A stretch of 64,000 nt of DNA from Cognatishimia coralii (GCF_037478305.1 NZ_JBBGAZ010000007.1:124001-188000), one strand, 5' to 3'. Counted from the stretch's first letter, positions 42,957-51,327 are shown. Numbers and translations: made by a program. Notes: generated by a model from the letters alone, not told the origin.

Positions 42957-43622
42957 ATGTCGATTGAAGATTGGACAGAAAGCTTTGTCGGGACGCGAAA
43001 CTTGCCGCGCAATGTGCGTGACAAGCTTCTGCGTGAGGCACGTGTGGTCAAGTTTGCAAAGGGCACCGAGGTGTTCGGCCCGGAAAATATTCCGGACAGT
43101 CTCATGTTTCTATACTCGGGGTGCATTCGCGTCTCTCAATCCTCCGAGAGTGGCCGTGAGATCGTTCTTTATAGGGTCGAGGCTGGCGAAAGCTGCGTGT
43201 TGACGACAGCCTGCATGCTCTCGGAAGAGGCTTACAATGCTGAAGGCGTCGCTGAGACTGAGGTCGTTGCGATCACCTTACCAAAACCCTCGTTCGACAG
43301 GCTTGCGTCGGAAGAAGACAGCTTTCGCGCCTTTGTTTTTCAGGCCTATTCGAGACGCTTGATTGATTTACTGCGTGTTGTTGATGACGTGGCCTTTGGA
43401 CGGATGGATGTGCGTCTTGCGCAAAGACTTCTGGATCTGGCAGACGAAGACCTACAGCTGAAAGTCACCCATCAGACCTTGGCCGGTGAATTGGGTACCG
43501 CGCGTGAGGTTGTTTCGCGGATCTTGAATGATTTCCAGAAACGAAACCTGATCGGGCAGACACGCGGTCAGATTTCCATTTTAAATATGAGTGAACTCAA
43601 ACGCTTGGCAGAAAGCGTCTAG
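42957..43622 (+). CDS. Crp/Fnr-family regulator
   Basis: A 221-residue regulator. An N-terminal cyclic-nucleotide-binding fold (about 20-135) contains LYSGCIRVSQSSESGREIVLYRVEAGESCVLTT split over its strands. A C-terminal winged helix has recognition region TLAGELGTAREVVSRILNDF. The Fnr [4Fe-4S] cysteine set is absent; the few cysteines (near residues 56, 81 and 86) could instead sense redox or sulfur species. ATG 42957 follows AAGGA by 7 nt. It heads the sulfide/persulfide module and may control it. Confidence 0.86.
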   Translation: MSIEDWTESFVGTRNLPRNVRDKLLREARVVKFAKGTEVFGPENIPDSLMFLYSGCIRVSQSSESGREIVLYRVEAGESCVLTTACMLSEEAYNAEGVAETEVVAITLPKPSFDRLASEEDSFRAFVFQAYSRRLIDLLRVVDDVAFGRMDVRLAQRLLDLADEDLQLKVTHQTLAGELGTAREVVSRILNDFQKRNLIGQTRGQISILNMSELKRLAESV

Positions 43623-43708
43623 CTCGAAAACGCCAAGGTGACATTGTCACTGAAGCCTTAGGGCAATGCCGGTATTCAATCACTAAGCTGATTCACCGGA
43701 GTGACCAC

Positions 43709-43813
43709 ATGGAAACTGTACTTACCCACTTTGCTTCTTTTGGAGGCGAAATAGCCCTTGGGCTTGGTCAAAGAGTGCCGGTCCTAGTCTGCTTTGAGAG
43801 GTGTGCGGTATGA
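43709..43813 (+). CDS. Possible 34-residue small protein coupled to the next gene
   Basis: A short frame from ATG 43709, with CGGAG about 6 nt upstream, ends TGA at 43811-43813. Its stop overlaps the start of the His/Met-rich protein gene (ATGA). The peptide is mildly hydrophobic with two cysteines near the end. The exact 4-nt overlap suggests translational coupling, but the frame is short and no homologue is recognised. It may also be a remnant of a longer gene. Confidence 0.3.
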   Translation: METVLTHFASFGGEIALGLGQRVPVLVCFERCAV

Positions 43814-44370
43814 AACGGAGCGTCCTTTACAGCCTGATCGCTGTTGCCATTGTCGGAGCGGGTGTAGGTGGTTTCCTAGTTGCCCAGAGCATGCATGGCC
43901 ACGGGACCGGAACCCATGTGCATGACGAAGTGAATATGCCGGGCCTGCGTGGTGAAAATGCTTCTGCCGAAGAAAGCGCCGAGCTGGCCACACTCTTCCG
44001 CAACTTCGAGACAATCACTCGCGAGGTCGAAAATCTGCCGAATGGTATCAGAACGGTCACCCGATCAAGCGATACAGCTGTCATGGATGCTCTCGTCAGT
44101 CACGCTGTTGGCATGATCGATCGCGTTCACGCAAAGGATGACCCAAAGATCATCATTCAAAGCCCCACGCTTGAAATGTTCTTCCTGCATGGGGACGAAA
44201 TTTCGTCGACGGTCTCGGTGGAGGATGTCGGTTTGGTCGTAGTTCAAACCTCAGACAATCCGGATGTGGTCGAAGCCATGCAGCTGCACGCGGCCGAAGT
44301 CACAGCCATGGCTGACCGAGGTATGGCGGCTGTTCATCAGATGATGATGGAACAAGGCCGCGGACACTAG
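43810..44370 (+). CDS. His/Met-rich membrane-anchored protein, unknown function
   Basis: A 186-residue protein with an N-terminal membrane segment (about 5-26, LIAVAIVGAGVGGFLVA). A His cluster (MHGHGTGTHVHDE) follows immediately, so the chain faces the periplasm. The C-terminal region has a His/Met-bearing helix (LHAAEVTAMADRGMAAVHQMMMEQ) that could bind copper or another soft metal. I do not recognise a characterised family. It is followed 82 nt later by the ETHE1-like gene, and so probably belongs to the sulfide/persulfide module. ATG 43810 is preferred to GTG 43801. Confidence 0.6.
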   Translation: MKRSVLYSLIAVAIVGAGVGGFLVAQSMHGHGTGTHVHDEVNMPGLRGENASAEESAELATLFRNFETITREVENLPNGIRTVTRSSDTAVMDALVSHAVGMIDRVHAKDDPKIIIQSPTLEMFFLHGDEISSTVSVEDVGLVVVQTSDNPDVVEAMQLHAAEVTAMADRGMAAVHQMMMEQGRGH

Positions 44371-44452
44371 GCTCCGCGCGCGCAGTTAACCCCCAGTCTA
44401 GGACGAACGGTTTTGAATACCGAAATCCAATCTCGCCTGAAAGGAAATCCAG

Positions 44453-45334
44453 ATGACATACAAGGTTGATATGACGATCATCCCCGAGGTCCAGGCCTTT
44501 TTCGATGAAACGACCAACACGATTAGTTACATTGTGAAGGACCCTACAAGCCCCTCTGCTGCCATCATCGATAGCGTGATGGACATCGATTACGCCGCGG
44601 GTCGTATCACTTTCGACCACGCCGACACGCTGATCCGGCAGATTGAAGCGCAAGGCCTCAAGCTGGAGTGGATCATCGAAACGCATGTACATGCGGACCA
44701 CCTAAGCGCGGCGCCTTACATTCAGGAAAAGCTTGGCGGCAAGATCGGCGTAGGTGCGCAGATCACCGTTGTGCAAGAAACCTTTGGCAAGGTCTTCAAC
44801 GAGGGGACCGAATTCCAGCGGGATGGCTCACAGTTTGATGCTTTGTTCGAAGACGGCGATACCTATCAAATCGGCAATATGCAGGCCGTCGCGATGTACA
44901 CGCCTGGCCACACTCCGGCTTGTATGGTGCATGTGATGGGCAATGCGGCCTTTGTTGGTGACACGCTTTTCATGCCGGACGGCGGATCAGCACGGGCTGA
45001 CTTCCCCGGCGGTGATGCGGGAACGCTCTATGATAGCATTCAGAAGGTGCTGTCGCTGCCCGACGAAATGCGGCTCTTCATGTGTCATGACTACGGTCCC
45101 AATGGGCGAGACATCGCGTGGGAAACAACCGTGGCAGAGGAAAAAGCACACAACATCCACGTCGGTGGCGGCAAAACCCGCGCGCAGTTTGTGCAGTTCC
45201 GCGAAGAGCGCGACGCGCAGCTGGCCATGCCCAAACTCATTGTGCCGTCGTTGCAGGTCAACATGCGCGCAGGTGAGGTGCCGACGGATTCCGACGGCAA
45301 CCCGATGCTCAAAGTCCCAGTTAATAAGCTATAG
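44453..45334 (+). CDS. MBL-fold persulfide dioxygenase-like protein
   Basis: A 293-residue metallo-beta-lactamase-fold protein of the ETHE1/Blh branch. The metal motif is ETHVHADHLSAAPYI, with the second His in TPGHTPACM, the bridging Asp in FVGDTLFMPDGG and the last His in MCHDYGPNG. The DFPGGDAGTLYDSI segment is typical of persulfide dioxygenases, which oxidise glutathione persulfide to sulfite in the cytoplasm. A DUF442 gene follows 12 nt later; the two domains are fused in some bacterial Blh proteins. AAGGAAA precedes ATG 44453. Confidence 0.85.
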   Translation: MTYKVDMTIIPEVQAFFDETTNTISYIVKDPTSPSAAIIDSVMDIDYAAGRITFDHADTLIRQIEAQGLKLEWIIETHVHADHLSAAPYIQEKLGGKIGVGAQITVVQETFGKVFNEGTEFQRDGSQFDALFEDGDTYQIGNMQAVAMYTPGHTPACMVHVMGNAAFVGDTLFMPDGGSARADFPGGDAGTLYDSIQKVLSLPDEMRLFMCHDYGPNGRDIAWETTVAEEKAHNIHVGGGKTRAQFVQFREERDAQLAMPKLIVPSLQVNMRAGEVPTDSDGNPMLKVPVNKL

Positions 45335-45346
45335 GAGTAGACCCAA

Positions 45347-45682
45347 ATGGAACTCACCCGACTGTCAGACCACTTTGCCACAACGGCACAGATTTCTGTG
45401 GATGATCTGGATGCGATAAAGGCGCAGGGCTTTAAGGCCATCATTTGTGCCCGCCCTGACGGTGAAGGCGAAGATCAGCCAGACTTTGCCGAAATTGCCG
45501 CTGCAGCCGATGAAATTGGCCTTACCGCGAGATACGTGCCTGTAGACCCCACCGGAGCCACTGAGGCTGACCATGCAGCTTTTGAAAAGGCAATGGAAGG
45601 ATTGAGCGGGTCGGTGCTTGGCTATTGCCGCACTGGTAAACGTGCCGGAATGCTCTGGCAGGCCCTTCAGCCGGCAAATTAA
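45347..45682 (+). CDS. DUF442 sulfur-transferase-like phosphatase-fold protein
   Basis: A 111-residue protein of the beta-lactamase-hydrolase-like N-terminal domain family (DUF442, TIGR01244 type). The PTP-like loop reads GYCRTGKRAGMLW, with a Cys-x5-Arg pattern as in rhodanese or phosphatase active sites. Members occur next to or fused with persulfide dioxygenases and probably shuttle sulfane sulfur. It lies between the ETHE1-like gene and the SulP transporter, 5 nt from the latter, in one operon. Confidence 0.83.
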   Translation: MELTRLSDHFATTAQISVDDLDAIKAQGFKAIICARPDGEGEDQPDFAEIAAAADEIGLTARYVPVDPTGATEADHAAFEKAMEGLSGSVLGYCRTGKRAGMLWQALQPAN

Positions 45683-45687
45683 AGCAA

Positions 45688-47397
45688 ATGGATATCACGC
45701 GATACATGCCAGTCCTGTCCTGGGGGCGTCGCTACGGTCGTAAGGAACTGTCTGCAGATCTTATTGCAGCGGTCATTGTCACGATCATGCTGATACCCCA
45801 GTCGCTGGCCTATGCACTATTGGCAGGGCTTCCGCCAGAAGCAGGGCTTTATGCCTCCATCGCGCCGATAGTCCTTTATGCCCTGTTTGGCACCAGCAAA
45901 GCGCTGGCGGTTGGCCCTGTTGCCGTTGTCTCGCTGCTAACGGCATCCGCGGTGGGGCAGGTGGCCGAGCAGGGCACAGCAGGCTATGCCATTGCCGCAC
46001 TGACTTTGGCCTTTCTGTCGGGTGGGTTCTTGCTGGTGATGGGTGTCCTTCGACTGGGATTTCTGGCGAACTTTCTGAGTCATCCCGTCATCGCTGGCTT
46101 CATCACAGCCTCGGGCATCCTAATTGCCACAAGTCAGTTCAAGCACATTCTGGGAGTTAGTGGCCACGGTGATACTCTGCCGGAAATGCTGCTGTCGCTC
46201 GCCACGCATTTGGGAGACATCAATTGGATCACATTGGGGCTCGGCGGGCTGTCGATCTCGTTTCTGTTTTGGGTGCGCAAGCATTTTAAACCCTTTCTGC
46301 TGAAGCTTGGCGCGCCTGAGAAGCTCGCCGATGTGCTGACAAAGGCCGGGCCCGTCTTTGCCGTCATCGCCACGACCGTGGCAGTCTGGGCCTTTGAGCT
46401 GCAGACCCAAGGCGTAAAGATCGTGGGCGAGGTTCCACAGAGCCTGCCGCCGCTGACCCTGCCTGGGTTCGCCCCGGAATTGTTGGGCGCGTTGCTTCTG
46501 CCAGCGATCCTGATCTCGGTCATCGGCTTCGTGGAATCTGTTTCTGTTGCTCAAACACTGGCAGCCAAGAAACGGCAGCGCATCGATCCGGACCAGGAAT
46601 TGATCGGTCTTGGCGCTGCGAACATGGGGGCGGCCTTTACCGGTGGCTACCCTGTCACTGGCGGGTTTGCCCGGTCTGTTGTGAACTTTGACGCGGGTGC
46701 CGAGACACCAGCAGCAGGTATCTACACAGCCATTGGCCTTGCAATCGCCGCGCTGGCTCTAACACCGCTGGTCTATTACCTACCAAACGCGACGCTGGCA
46801 GCGACGATCATTGTTGCAGTTCTGAGCCTCGTTGACCTGTCGATCTTAAAGACGACCTGGTCCTATGCGCACGCGGATTTTTCGGCGGTCGCGGCGACTA
46901 TTCTGTTAACCCTTGGGCTAGGGGTTGAGGTTGGGGTGGCCGCCGGAGTCATAATCTCTGTTCTGCTGCATCTTTACAAAACGTCACGCCCGCATGTGGC
47001 AGAGGTCGGCCGTGTCCCCGGTACCGAGCATTTCAGAAACGTTCTGCGCCATGATGTTCAGACGCATCCAAGTTTGTTGACGTTGCGCGTGGACGAAAGC
47101 CTGTACTTTGCTAATGCGCGTTTTCTGGAAGATCTTGTGCAGAACCGCGTATCTGAGAGGACAGACATCAAGCACGTTGTGCTTATGTTTTCTGCCGTAA
47201 ATGAGGTGGACTATTCGGCGTTGGAAAGCCTCGAAGCGATAAACTTCAGACTAGGCGAGATTGGGGTCGGATTGCACTTCTCTGAAGTTAAAGGACCTGT
47301 GATGGACCGGTTGAAACGTGGTCACCTCCTTGAGCAGCTGAACGGGAAGGTGTTCCTGTCACAGAATGATGCGTTTCGGGAATTGACCCACGACTGA
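45688..47397 (+). CDS. SulP-family anion transporter
   Basis: A 569-residue SulP/SLC26-type permease. The N-terminal membrane domain has the motif ADLIAAVIVTIMLIPQSLAYALLAGLPPEAGLYAS in pieces, and GGYPVTGGFARSVVN later. About 12 membrane segments are followed by a STAS domain from about residue 450 (LRVDESLYFANARFLED to VFLSQNDAFREL). It moves sulfate, sulfite or bicarbonate-like anions. After a persulfide dioxygenase it plausibly exports sulfite or sulfate. It converges on the soxT-like gene. Confidence 0.9.
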   Translation: MDITRYMPVLSWGRRYGRKELSADLIAAVIVTIMLIPQSLAYALLAGLPPEAGLYASIAPIVLYALFGTSKALAVGPVAVVSLLTASAVGQVAEQGTAGYAIAALTLAFLSGGFLLVMGVLRLGFLANFLSHPVIAGFITASGILIATSQFKHILGVSGHGDTLPEMLLSLATHLGDINWITLGLGGLSISFLFWVRKHFKPFLLKLGAPEKLADVLTKAGPVFAVIATTVAVWAFELQTQGVKIVGEVPQSLPPLTLPGFAPELLGALLLPAILISVIGFVESVSVAQTLAAKKRQRIDPDQELIGLGAANMGAAFTGGYPVTGGFARSVVNFDAGAETPAAGIYTAIGLAIAALALTPLVYYLPNATLAATIIVAVLSLVDLSILKTTWSYAHADFSAVAATILLTLGLGVEVGVAAGVIISVLLHLYKTSRPHVAEVGRVPGTEHFRNVLRHDVQTHPSLLTLRVDESLYFANARFLEDLVQNRVSERTDIKHVVLMFSAVNEVDYSALESLEAINFRLGEIGVGLHFSEVKGPVMDRLKRGHLLEQLNGKVFLSQNDAFRELTHD

Positions 47398-47468
47398 TCT
47401 CGACCGGAGAATTGCGTTTGGATTCAATAATGAACCAAATACAAAACTCACCACCCTCTGTAGCCGCG

Positions 47469-48524
47469 TCAACTGGAGGTCGCCGAGAAACCGACGATCA
47501 GCTGTCTCAAACCAAATGCGCATCCGATGAAGATCGAGAGCAACGCGACCGGTGCGCTAAATGCGAGGGTCGAAAACGCAGAAATGCCTTGGCCGACACT
47601 GCAACCGACAGCCAGGATCGCGCCCGGGCCCATGATGCTGGCTCCCAGTATTTGACGCTTGAGTTCGCGAGGGTCTTCGCAAGCCTCCCAACGGAAATGG
47701 CCTTTGGAATAAGAGCCCATGGCTGCGCCAATGAGCACACCGAGTATGGAGCCCACGCTGAACGACAGTTCATTGCCCGAGGCCGTCATGAAGTAAAAGA
47801 TCGTATCACCAATCGGCGCCGCAAATGTATGCGTCTCGACCGGTTCGACGGCAAATCCGTTTTCAGCAATCCATGTGGTGCCGATCCAACCGGATGCGAC
47901 AGCAAGGCCGACCACCGATCCCCAGAATATGGATTTCGCGGGTAGAGACTCTTTAAAGAAAAAGAGTGTTCCGGCCAGAATAGCCAAGCCGATTGCCACG
48001 CCAGAATAGGCTGCTTTGATGCCAAAGATTTCAAGTAACTGCGAGAATCCCTGCGGGGAAGTCGCATCGGTCTCTACGGGAAAGAGCCAGACGCGCGTTG
48101 TTGCCAAAGGACCTGACATTACGAAATAGGCCGAAAGTCCCATAACCAGGATGATCACAAACGCCCGCAGATCACCGCCTCCTAAACGGGCGAGTGCGCC
48201 GTAACCGCAATTCCCGCTAAGAGCCATCCCGTACCCAAACATCAGCCCACCAACTATGGTGCCCAATGGGTTCCAAACGCGGTCGAGATAGGCCGCATCT
48301 GATGGTACAAAAAGCTGAAATCCAATGGCGACATGGGTGGAAACAACAGCGACGCCGATTGCAATTGCCCACATTCTCAAGCGCGCAGTGCTGTCGCCGT
48401 AAAGGAAGTCTTCAATCGCGCCAAGTGTGCAAAACCGCCCGATGCGCGCGGCCAGACCAAGGGCAATCCCGCCCAGCAGTCCTACCAATGCAGCAAAATT
48501 ACCTTCGCCAAACCATTCAAGCAT
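47469..48524 (-). CDS. soxT: YeeE/YedE-family thiosulfate/sulfur transporter (SoxT)
   Basis: A 351-residue polytopic protein of the YeeE/YedE family. The three conserved cysteines that pass thiosulfate through TsuA-type channels are visible in GRFCTLGAIEDFLYG, LSGNCGYGALARLGGG and LAVGCSVGQGISAFS. In Paracoccus the same kind of gene, soxT, stands beside soxR and soxS, divergent from soxVW, and here the order is the same. It probably imports thiosulfate or a sulfur species for sensing or use in the cytoplasm. Confidence 0.82.
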   Translation of the reverse strand: MLEWFGEGNFAALVGLLGGIALGLAARIGRFCTLGAIEDFLYGDSTARLRMWAIAIGVAVVSTHVAIGFQLFVPSDAAYLDRVWNPLGTIVGGLMFGYGMALSGNCGYGALARLGGGDLRAFVIILVMGLSAYFVMSGPLATTRVWLFPVETDATSPQGFSQLLEIFGIKAAYSGVAIGLAILAGTLFFFKESLPAKSIFWGSVVGLAVASGWIGTTWIAENGFAVEPVETHTFAAPIGDTIFYFMTASGNELSFSVGSILGVLIGAAMGSYSKGHFRWEACEDPRELKRQILGASIMGPGAILAVGCSVGQGISAFSTLAFSAPVALLSIFIGCAFGLRQLIVGFSATSS

Positions 48525-48562
48525 TTGGTTCCTCCCAAAACCAAACGCACCTACGCGCGCGA

Positions 48563-48937
48563 TTACTCGCTACGACAAAACAGATCGTAGACGATCTCCA
48601 TGATTTGCTTCGGCCGATCATCTGTCAAGCTGTAGTAGATGGTCTTGCCGTCCCGGCGTGGGGTTACAAAGCCTTCCAGGCGTAGTCGAGTCAGCTGTTG
48701 CGATACCGCTGATTGGCGAGAGGACAACAGCTCTTCGAGCTCTGTAACGGACTTTTCGCCGGTGACGAGGTGGCACAGGATCATCAGGCGACCTTCGTGG
48801 CCAAGGGCCTTAAGGAAGTTCGCTGCATTGACCGCATTTTCGGCCATGCGATCCATTTCACTCGCGCACATGTTCTTGTCAAACACGGGTAGGCGCGGTG
48901 TGCTCGTTTCGATTTGCTGTGTCATGTTTTGGTTCAT
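48563..48937 (-). CDS. soxR: ArsR-family sulfur-responsive repressor
   Basis: A 124-residue ArsR-type winged-helix repressor with recognition region SSRQSAVSQQLTRLRLEGF and wing RRDGKTIYYSL. Cys55 (MILCHLV) and Cys121 (DLFCRSE) are 66 residues apart. That matches the dithiol pair of the persulfide sensors SqrR (41/107) and BigR (42/108). A third Cys lies at 24. In the order soxT-soxR-soxS it matches Paracoccus SoxR, which represses sox genes without thiosulfate. It begins 6 nt after the soxS stop. Confidence 0.87.
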   Translation of the reverse strand: MNQNMTQQIETSTPRLPVFDKNMCASEMDRMAENAVNAANFLKALGHEGRLMILCHLVTGEKSVTELEELLSSRQSAVSQQLTRLRLEGFVTPRRDGKTIYYSLTDDRPKQIMEIVYDLFCRSE

Positions 48938-48943
48938 AGGGTA

Positions 48944-49306
48944 TTAACCAGCATTTTTGTAGGGTATTTCGGCTTTTTCGAGCATCATTCCCAGCAATCC
49001 CCAGAAAAAATCTTCTCCGGGATAGCCTTCGATCCGCGCGATTTCTTTGTCGTTGTCGATCAGGATAAACGTTGGCGTAAAGTGTACGCGGCGCTCAAAC
49101 GAAACGCTCTCAGGCAAAGCGTGTATGTCAGCACGCTGAAGAGGGGCGGCGTGTCCTTCCGGTGTCTTCGGATAAATCTCAGAGATTTCCTTGTTCCAAC
49201 GCTCACACCAATAGCACCCATCCTCTTCCGCCATCAGCAGATAAGGTTCGGCAAAAGCCGTTGTCGCCATCCAAAGGGCGGTGATTGATGCCAAGAACGT
49301 TTTCAC
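48944..49306 (-). CDS. soxS: Periplasmic thioredoxin-like protein
   Basis: A 120-residue protein with a signal peptide ending AFAEP and the redox motif DGCYWCERW near residue 30. A thioredoxin-like cis-Pro segment FTPTFILID follows. SoxS of Paracoccus is a periplasmic thioredoxin needed for full activity of the Sox system, probably by reducing SoxY or the SoxV-linked chain. It is the first gene of the minus-strand soxSRT group, divergent from soxV. Confidence 0.88.
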   Translation of the reverse strand: MKTFLASITALWMATTAFAEPYLLMAEEDGCYWCERWNKEISEIYPKTPEGHAAPLQRADIHALPESVSFERRVHFTPTFILIDNDKEIARIEGYPGEDFFWGLLGMMLEKAEIPYKNAG

Positions 49307-49385
49307 AATGAAACTCTTGTTGACGCATTTATTAACTCAAACATAATATAATTTGTGAATATGACAAGGCGAGGAGGGGCGTTTC
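49307..49385. promoter_or_regulatory. soxS-soxV divergent regulatory region
   Basis: The 79-nt gap is AT-rich. It holds a perfect TATAAT at 49347-49352, TTGACG at 49320-49325 (21 nt from it, too far for a normal promoter) and TGAATATGA at 49355-49363, whose GAATATGA also occurs before soxB and the terminal MBL gene. SoxR binds the corresponding soxS-soxV gap in other sox loci. The GAGGAGGGG at 49370 is the soxV ribosome-binding site. Confidence 0.45.
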
Positions 49386-50126
49386 ATGTTCGATGTCACG
49401 CTTTTTGGGGCATTGGTGGCAGGTTTGTTGTCATTTTTGTCACCCTGCATCCTGCCAATTGTTCCGTTTTACCTGAGTTACCTCGCTGGCGTGGGGATGA
49501 ACCAAATCTCAGCGGATGCTGAAATTCCCAGATCTGTGCGGATTCGCGCGGTTCTGTCAGCGATTTGTTTTGCGCTGGGCGTGATCACGATTTTTGTGGC
49601 TCTGGGCGCAACTGCGACAGTTTTTGGTGAGTTGGTTCGGCAATATTTTGATGTTTTGCGTTGGGCTGCTGCTGCGATCATCCTTGCAATGGGGCTCCAC
49701 TTCCTAGGGATATTCAAGATTGGCATTCTTTACCGTCAGTTTCGGGCAGATGTCGGAAGTACCAGCAATGTGGGATACCTCGGTGCCTATGTCATAGGGC
49801 TGGCTTTCGCATTTGGTTGGACGCCCTGTGTTGGTCCAGTTTTGGCAGCGATCTTGTTTACGGCTGCCGGTCAAGAAACAGCCTCGCATGGGGCCAGTTT
49901 GCTCTTTGCCTATGGGGTCGGGATGACAGCCCCATTCGTGCTTGCGGCTTTGTTTGTCGGGCCATTCATGCGGTGGATGTCAAAGTTCCGAAAACATCTT
50001 GGGACGGTCGAGAAGATCACCGGTGTTTTGCTGGTCGTGTTTGGTTTTTTGATTGCGACGAATTCGGTGAACGTCATTGCCGAATGGATGCTGAGACATA
50101 TTCCGTGGTTCGCCACGATTGGATAA
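49386..50126 (+). CDS. soxV: CcdA/DsbD-like membrane thiol transporter
   Basis: A 246-residue membrane protein of the CcdA family with about six spans. The two redox cysteines are in FLSPCILPIVPFYLSYLAG and GWTPCVGPVLAAIL. It carries electrons from cytoplasmic thioredoxin across the membrane to periplasmic partners SoxW and SoxS. GAGGAGGGG precedes ATG 49386, the first gene of the long plus-strand sox operon. The soxW start follows the stop by 13 nt. Confidence 0.9.
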   Translation: MFDVTLFGALVAGLLSFLSPCILPIVPFYLSYLAGVGMNQISADAEIPRSVRIRAVLSAICFALGVITIFVALGATATVFGELVRQYFDVLRWAAAAIILAMGLHFLGIFKIGILYRQFRADVGSTSNVGYLGAYVIGLAFAFGWTPCVGPVLAAILFTAAGQETASHGASLLFAYGVGMTAPFVLAALFVGPFMRWMSKFRKHLGTVEKITGVLLVVFGFLIATNSVNVIAEWMLRHIPWFATIG

Positions 50127-50139
50127 TGGAGGACTTGCG

Positions 50140-50700
50140 ATGAAACGTTTCCTGTTAGGTTTGGTGCTTGTGATCTGGGGTGGGGCACTTGTCGCCGCAG
50201 AGATTGGCGACGACGGTCTGCACAAAACGCCTTGGATGCGCGACACATTCAAAGATTTGCGTGAAGACCTGGAAGAAGCAAACGCCGAAGGCAAGCGGCT
50301 TATGGTCATGGTCGAACAGCGCGGCTGTATCTATTGCACCAAAATGCATGAAGAAGTGTTCCCTGTTCCCGCAATTCACGATTTTATCACCGAGAACTTC
50401 TTTGTCGTGCAGATCAATATGTTCGGAGATGTCGAAGTGACTGATTTCGACGGCACAACCCTCCCAGAAAAAGACATGGTCAAACGGTGGGGCGCATTGT
50501 TTACGCCCAGTATTTACTTTTTCCCAACCGAAGTGCCTCAGGATGCCGTTGCCACACAAGCGGCGGTCGCTCATATGCCCGGAGCTTTTGGCAGATGGAC
50601 GACATTGAACATGCTAACCTGGGTCGTCGAAGAGGGGTATCTTGGCGACGAGCCCTTTCAAAAGTACCACGCCCGAAAGTTCGCGGAACAGAAGGGGTGA
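50140..50700 (+). CDS. soxW: Periplasmic thioredoxin
   Basis: A 186-residue protein with a signal peptide (LLGLVLVIWGGALVAAE) and the CxxC site in EQRGCIYCTKMHEEVFP. A thioredoxin-like cis-Pro region follows in LFTPSIYFFP. It is reduced by SoxV and helps keep SoxYZ or SoxA cysteines active. GGAGGAC lies before ATG 50140; the longer frame from 50119 overlaps soxV and has no such site. A 150-nt regulatory gap follows before soxX. Confidence 0.88.
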   Translation: MKRFLLGLVLVIWGGALVAAEIGDDGLHKTPWMRDTFKDLREDLEEANAEGKRLMVMVEQRGCIYCTKMHEEVFPVPAIHDFITENFFVVQINMFGDVEVTDFDGTTLPEKDMVKRWGALFTPSIYFFPTEVPQDAVATQAAVAHMPGAFGRWTTLNMLTWVVEEGYLGDEPFQKYHARKFAEQKG

Positions 50701-50775
50701 AATTCTGCAATCGCGAAATAAAATTTCAAAAAATTCTGCAACAGCGAACATATGAAAAAATTCATAAAAGCGAAT
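50701..50775. promoter_or_regulatory. Three AATTC-N6/7-GCGAA repeats in the soxW-soxX gap
   Basis: AATTCTGCAATCGCGAA (50701-50717) and AATTCTGCAACAGCGAA (50732-50748) differ at two bases and are 31 bp, three helical turns, apart. A third shorter copy, AATTC-ATAAAA-GCGAA, lies at 50759-50774. It also reads ATTC-N8-GAAT (50760-50775), the form reported for the SqrR persulfide repressor. This is the expected place for SoxR operators ahead of the structural genes. Confidence 0.55.
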
Positions 50776-50850
50776 TTGTTGTTGCATGAAATTGCAGGTG
50801 TACCGTAGTGTACTTCTAACCAAGGCACGGAATCGACCTAGGGAGGGGTT

Positions 50851-51306
50851 ATGAACCAAGCGATTGGATATGGCGTTGGCCTGATAATGTGCGCGTCTGT
50901 TGCGATAGCGGCAGATGTCACCCCACAAAAAGTTGCCTTTTCTGATGGTGCGGTCTCGGATGCATTGACCGGTTCAGCAGGCGACGCGGTCAACGGCCGC
51001 AAGGTGTTCGCCAATAGAAAGCAAGGTAATTGCCTCGCCTGTCATATGAATGCCGACCTGGACGAACAAAGCTTCCACGGTGAGGTTGGGCCGCCTCTGG
51101 ATGGCGTGGCTGATCGTTGGACCGCAGCAGAGCTGCGCGGGATCGTGAGCAACGCGAAAATGATGTTCGAAGATACCATCATGCCTGCGTTCTATATCGA
51201 TGCCGGCTACACACGCCCGCTCGAGAAATTCGAGGGCAAAAGCATCCTGACAGCTCAGCAAGTTGAAGATGTCGTCGCGTATCTACTTACGCTGAAAGAA
51301 GAATGA
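50851..51306 (+). CDS. soxX: Sulfur oxidation c-type cytochrome SoxX
   Basis: A 151-residue mono-haem cytochrome. A signal peptide ends near AIAADV, and the haem motif GNCLACHMN gives Cys61, Cys64 and His65. A distal Met follows in TIMPAFYID. SoxX pairs with SoxA to conjugate thiosulfate to the SoxY swinging arm. GGGAGGGG precedes ATG 50851. It is the first structural gene of the soxXYZABCD run, with the candidate operator repeats directly upstream. Confidence 0.93.
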   Translation: MNQAIGYGVGLIMCASVAIAADVTPQKVAFSDGAVSDALTGSAGDAVNGRKVFANRKQGNCLACHMNADLDEQSFHGEVGPPLDGVADRWTAAELRGIVSNAKMMFEDTIMPAFYIDAGYTRPLEKFEGKSILTAQQVEDVVAYLLTLKEE

Positions 51307-51327
51307 TTTCCTGAAATGGAGAGTAAC

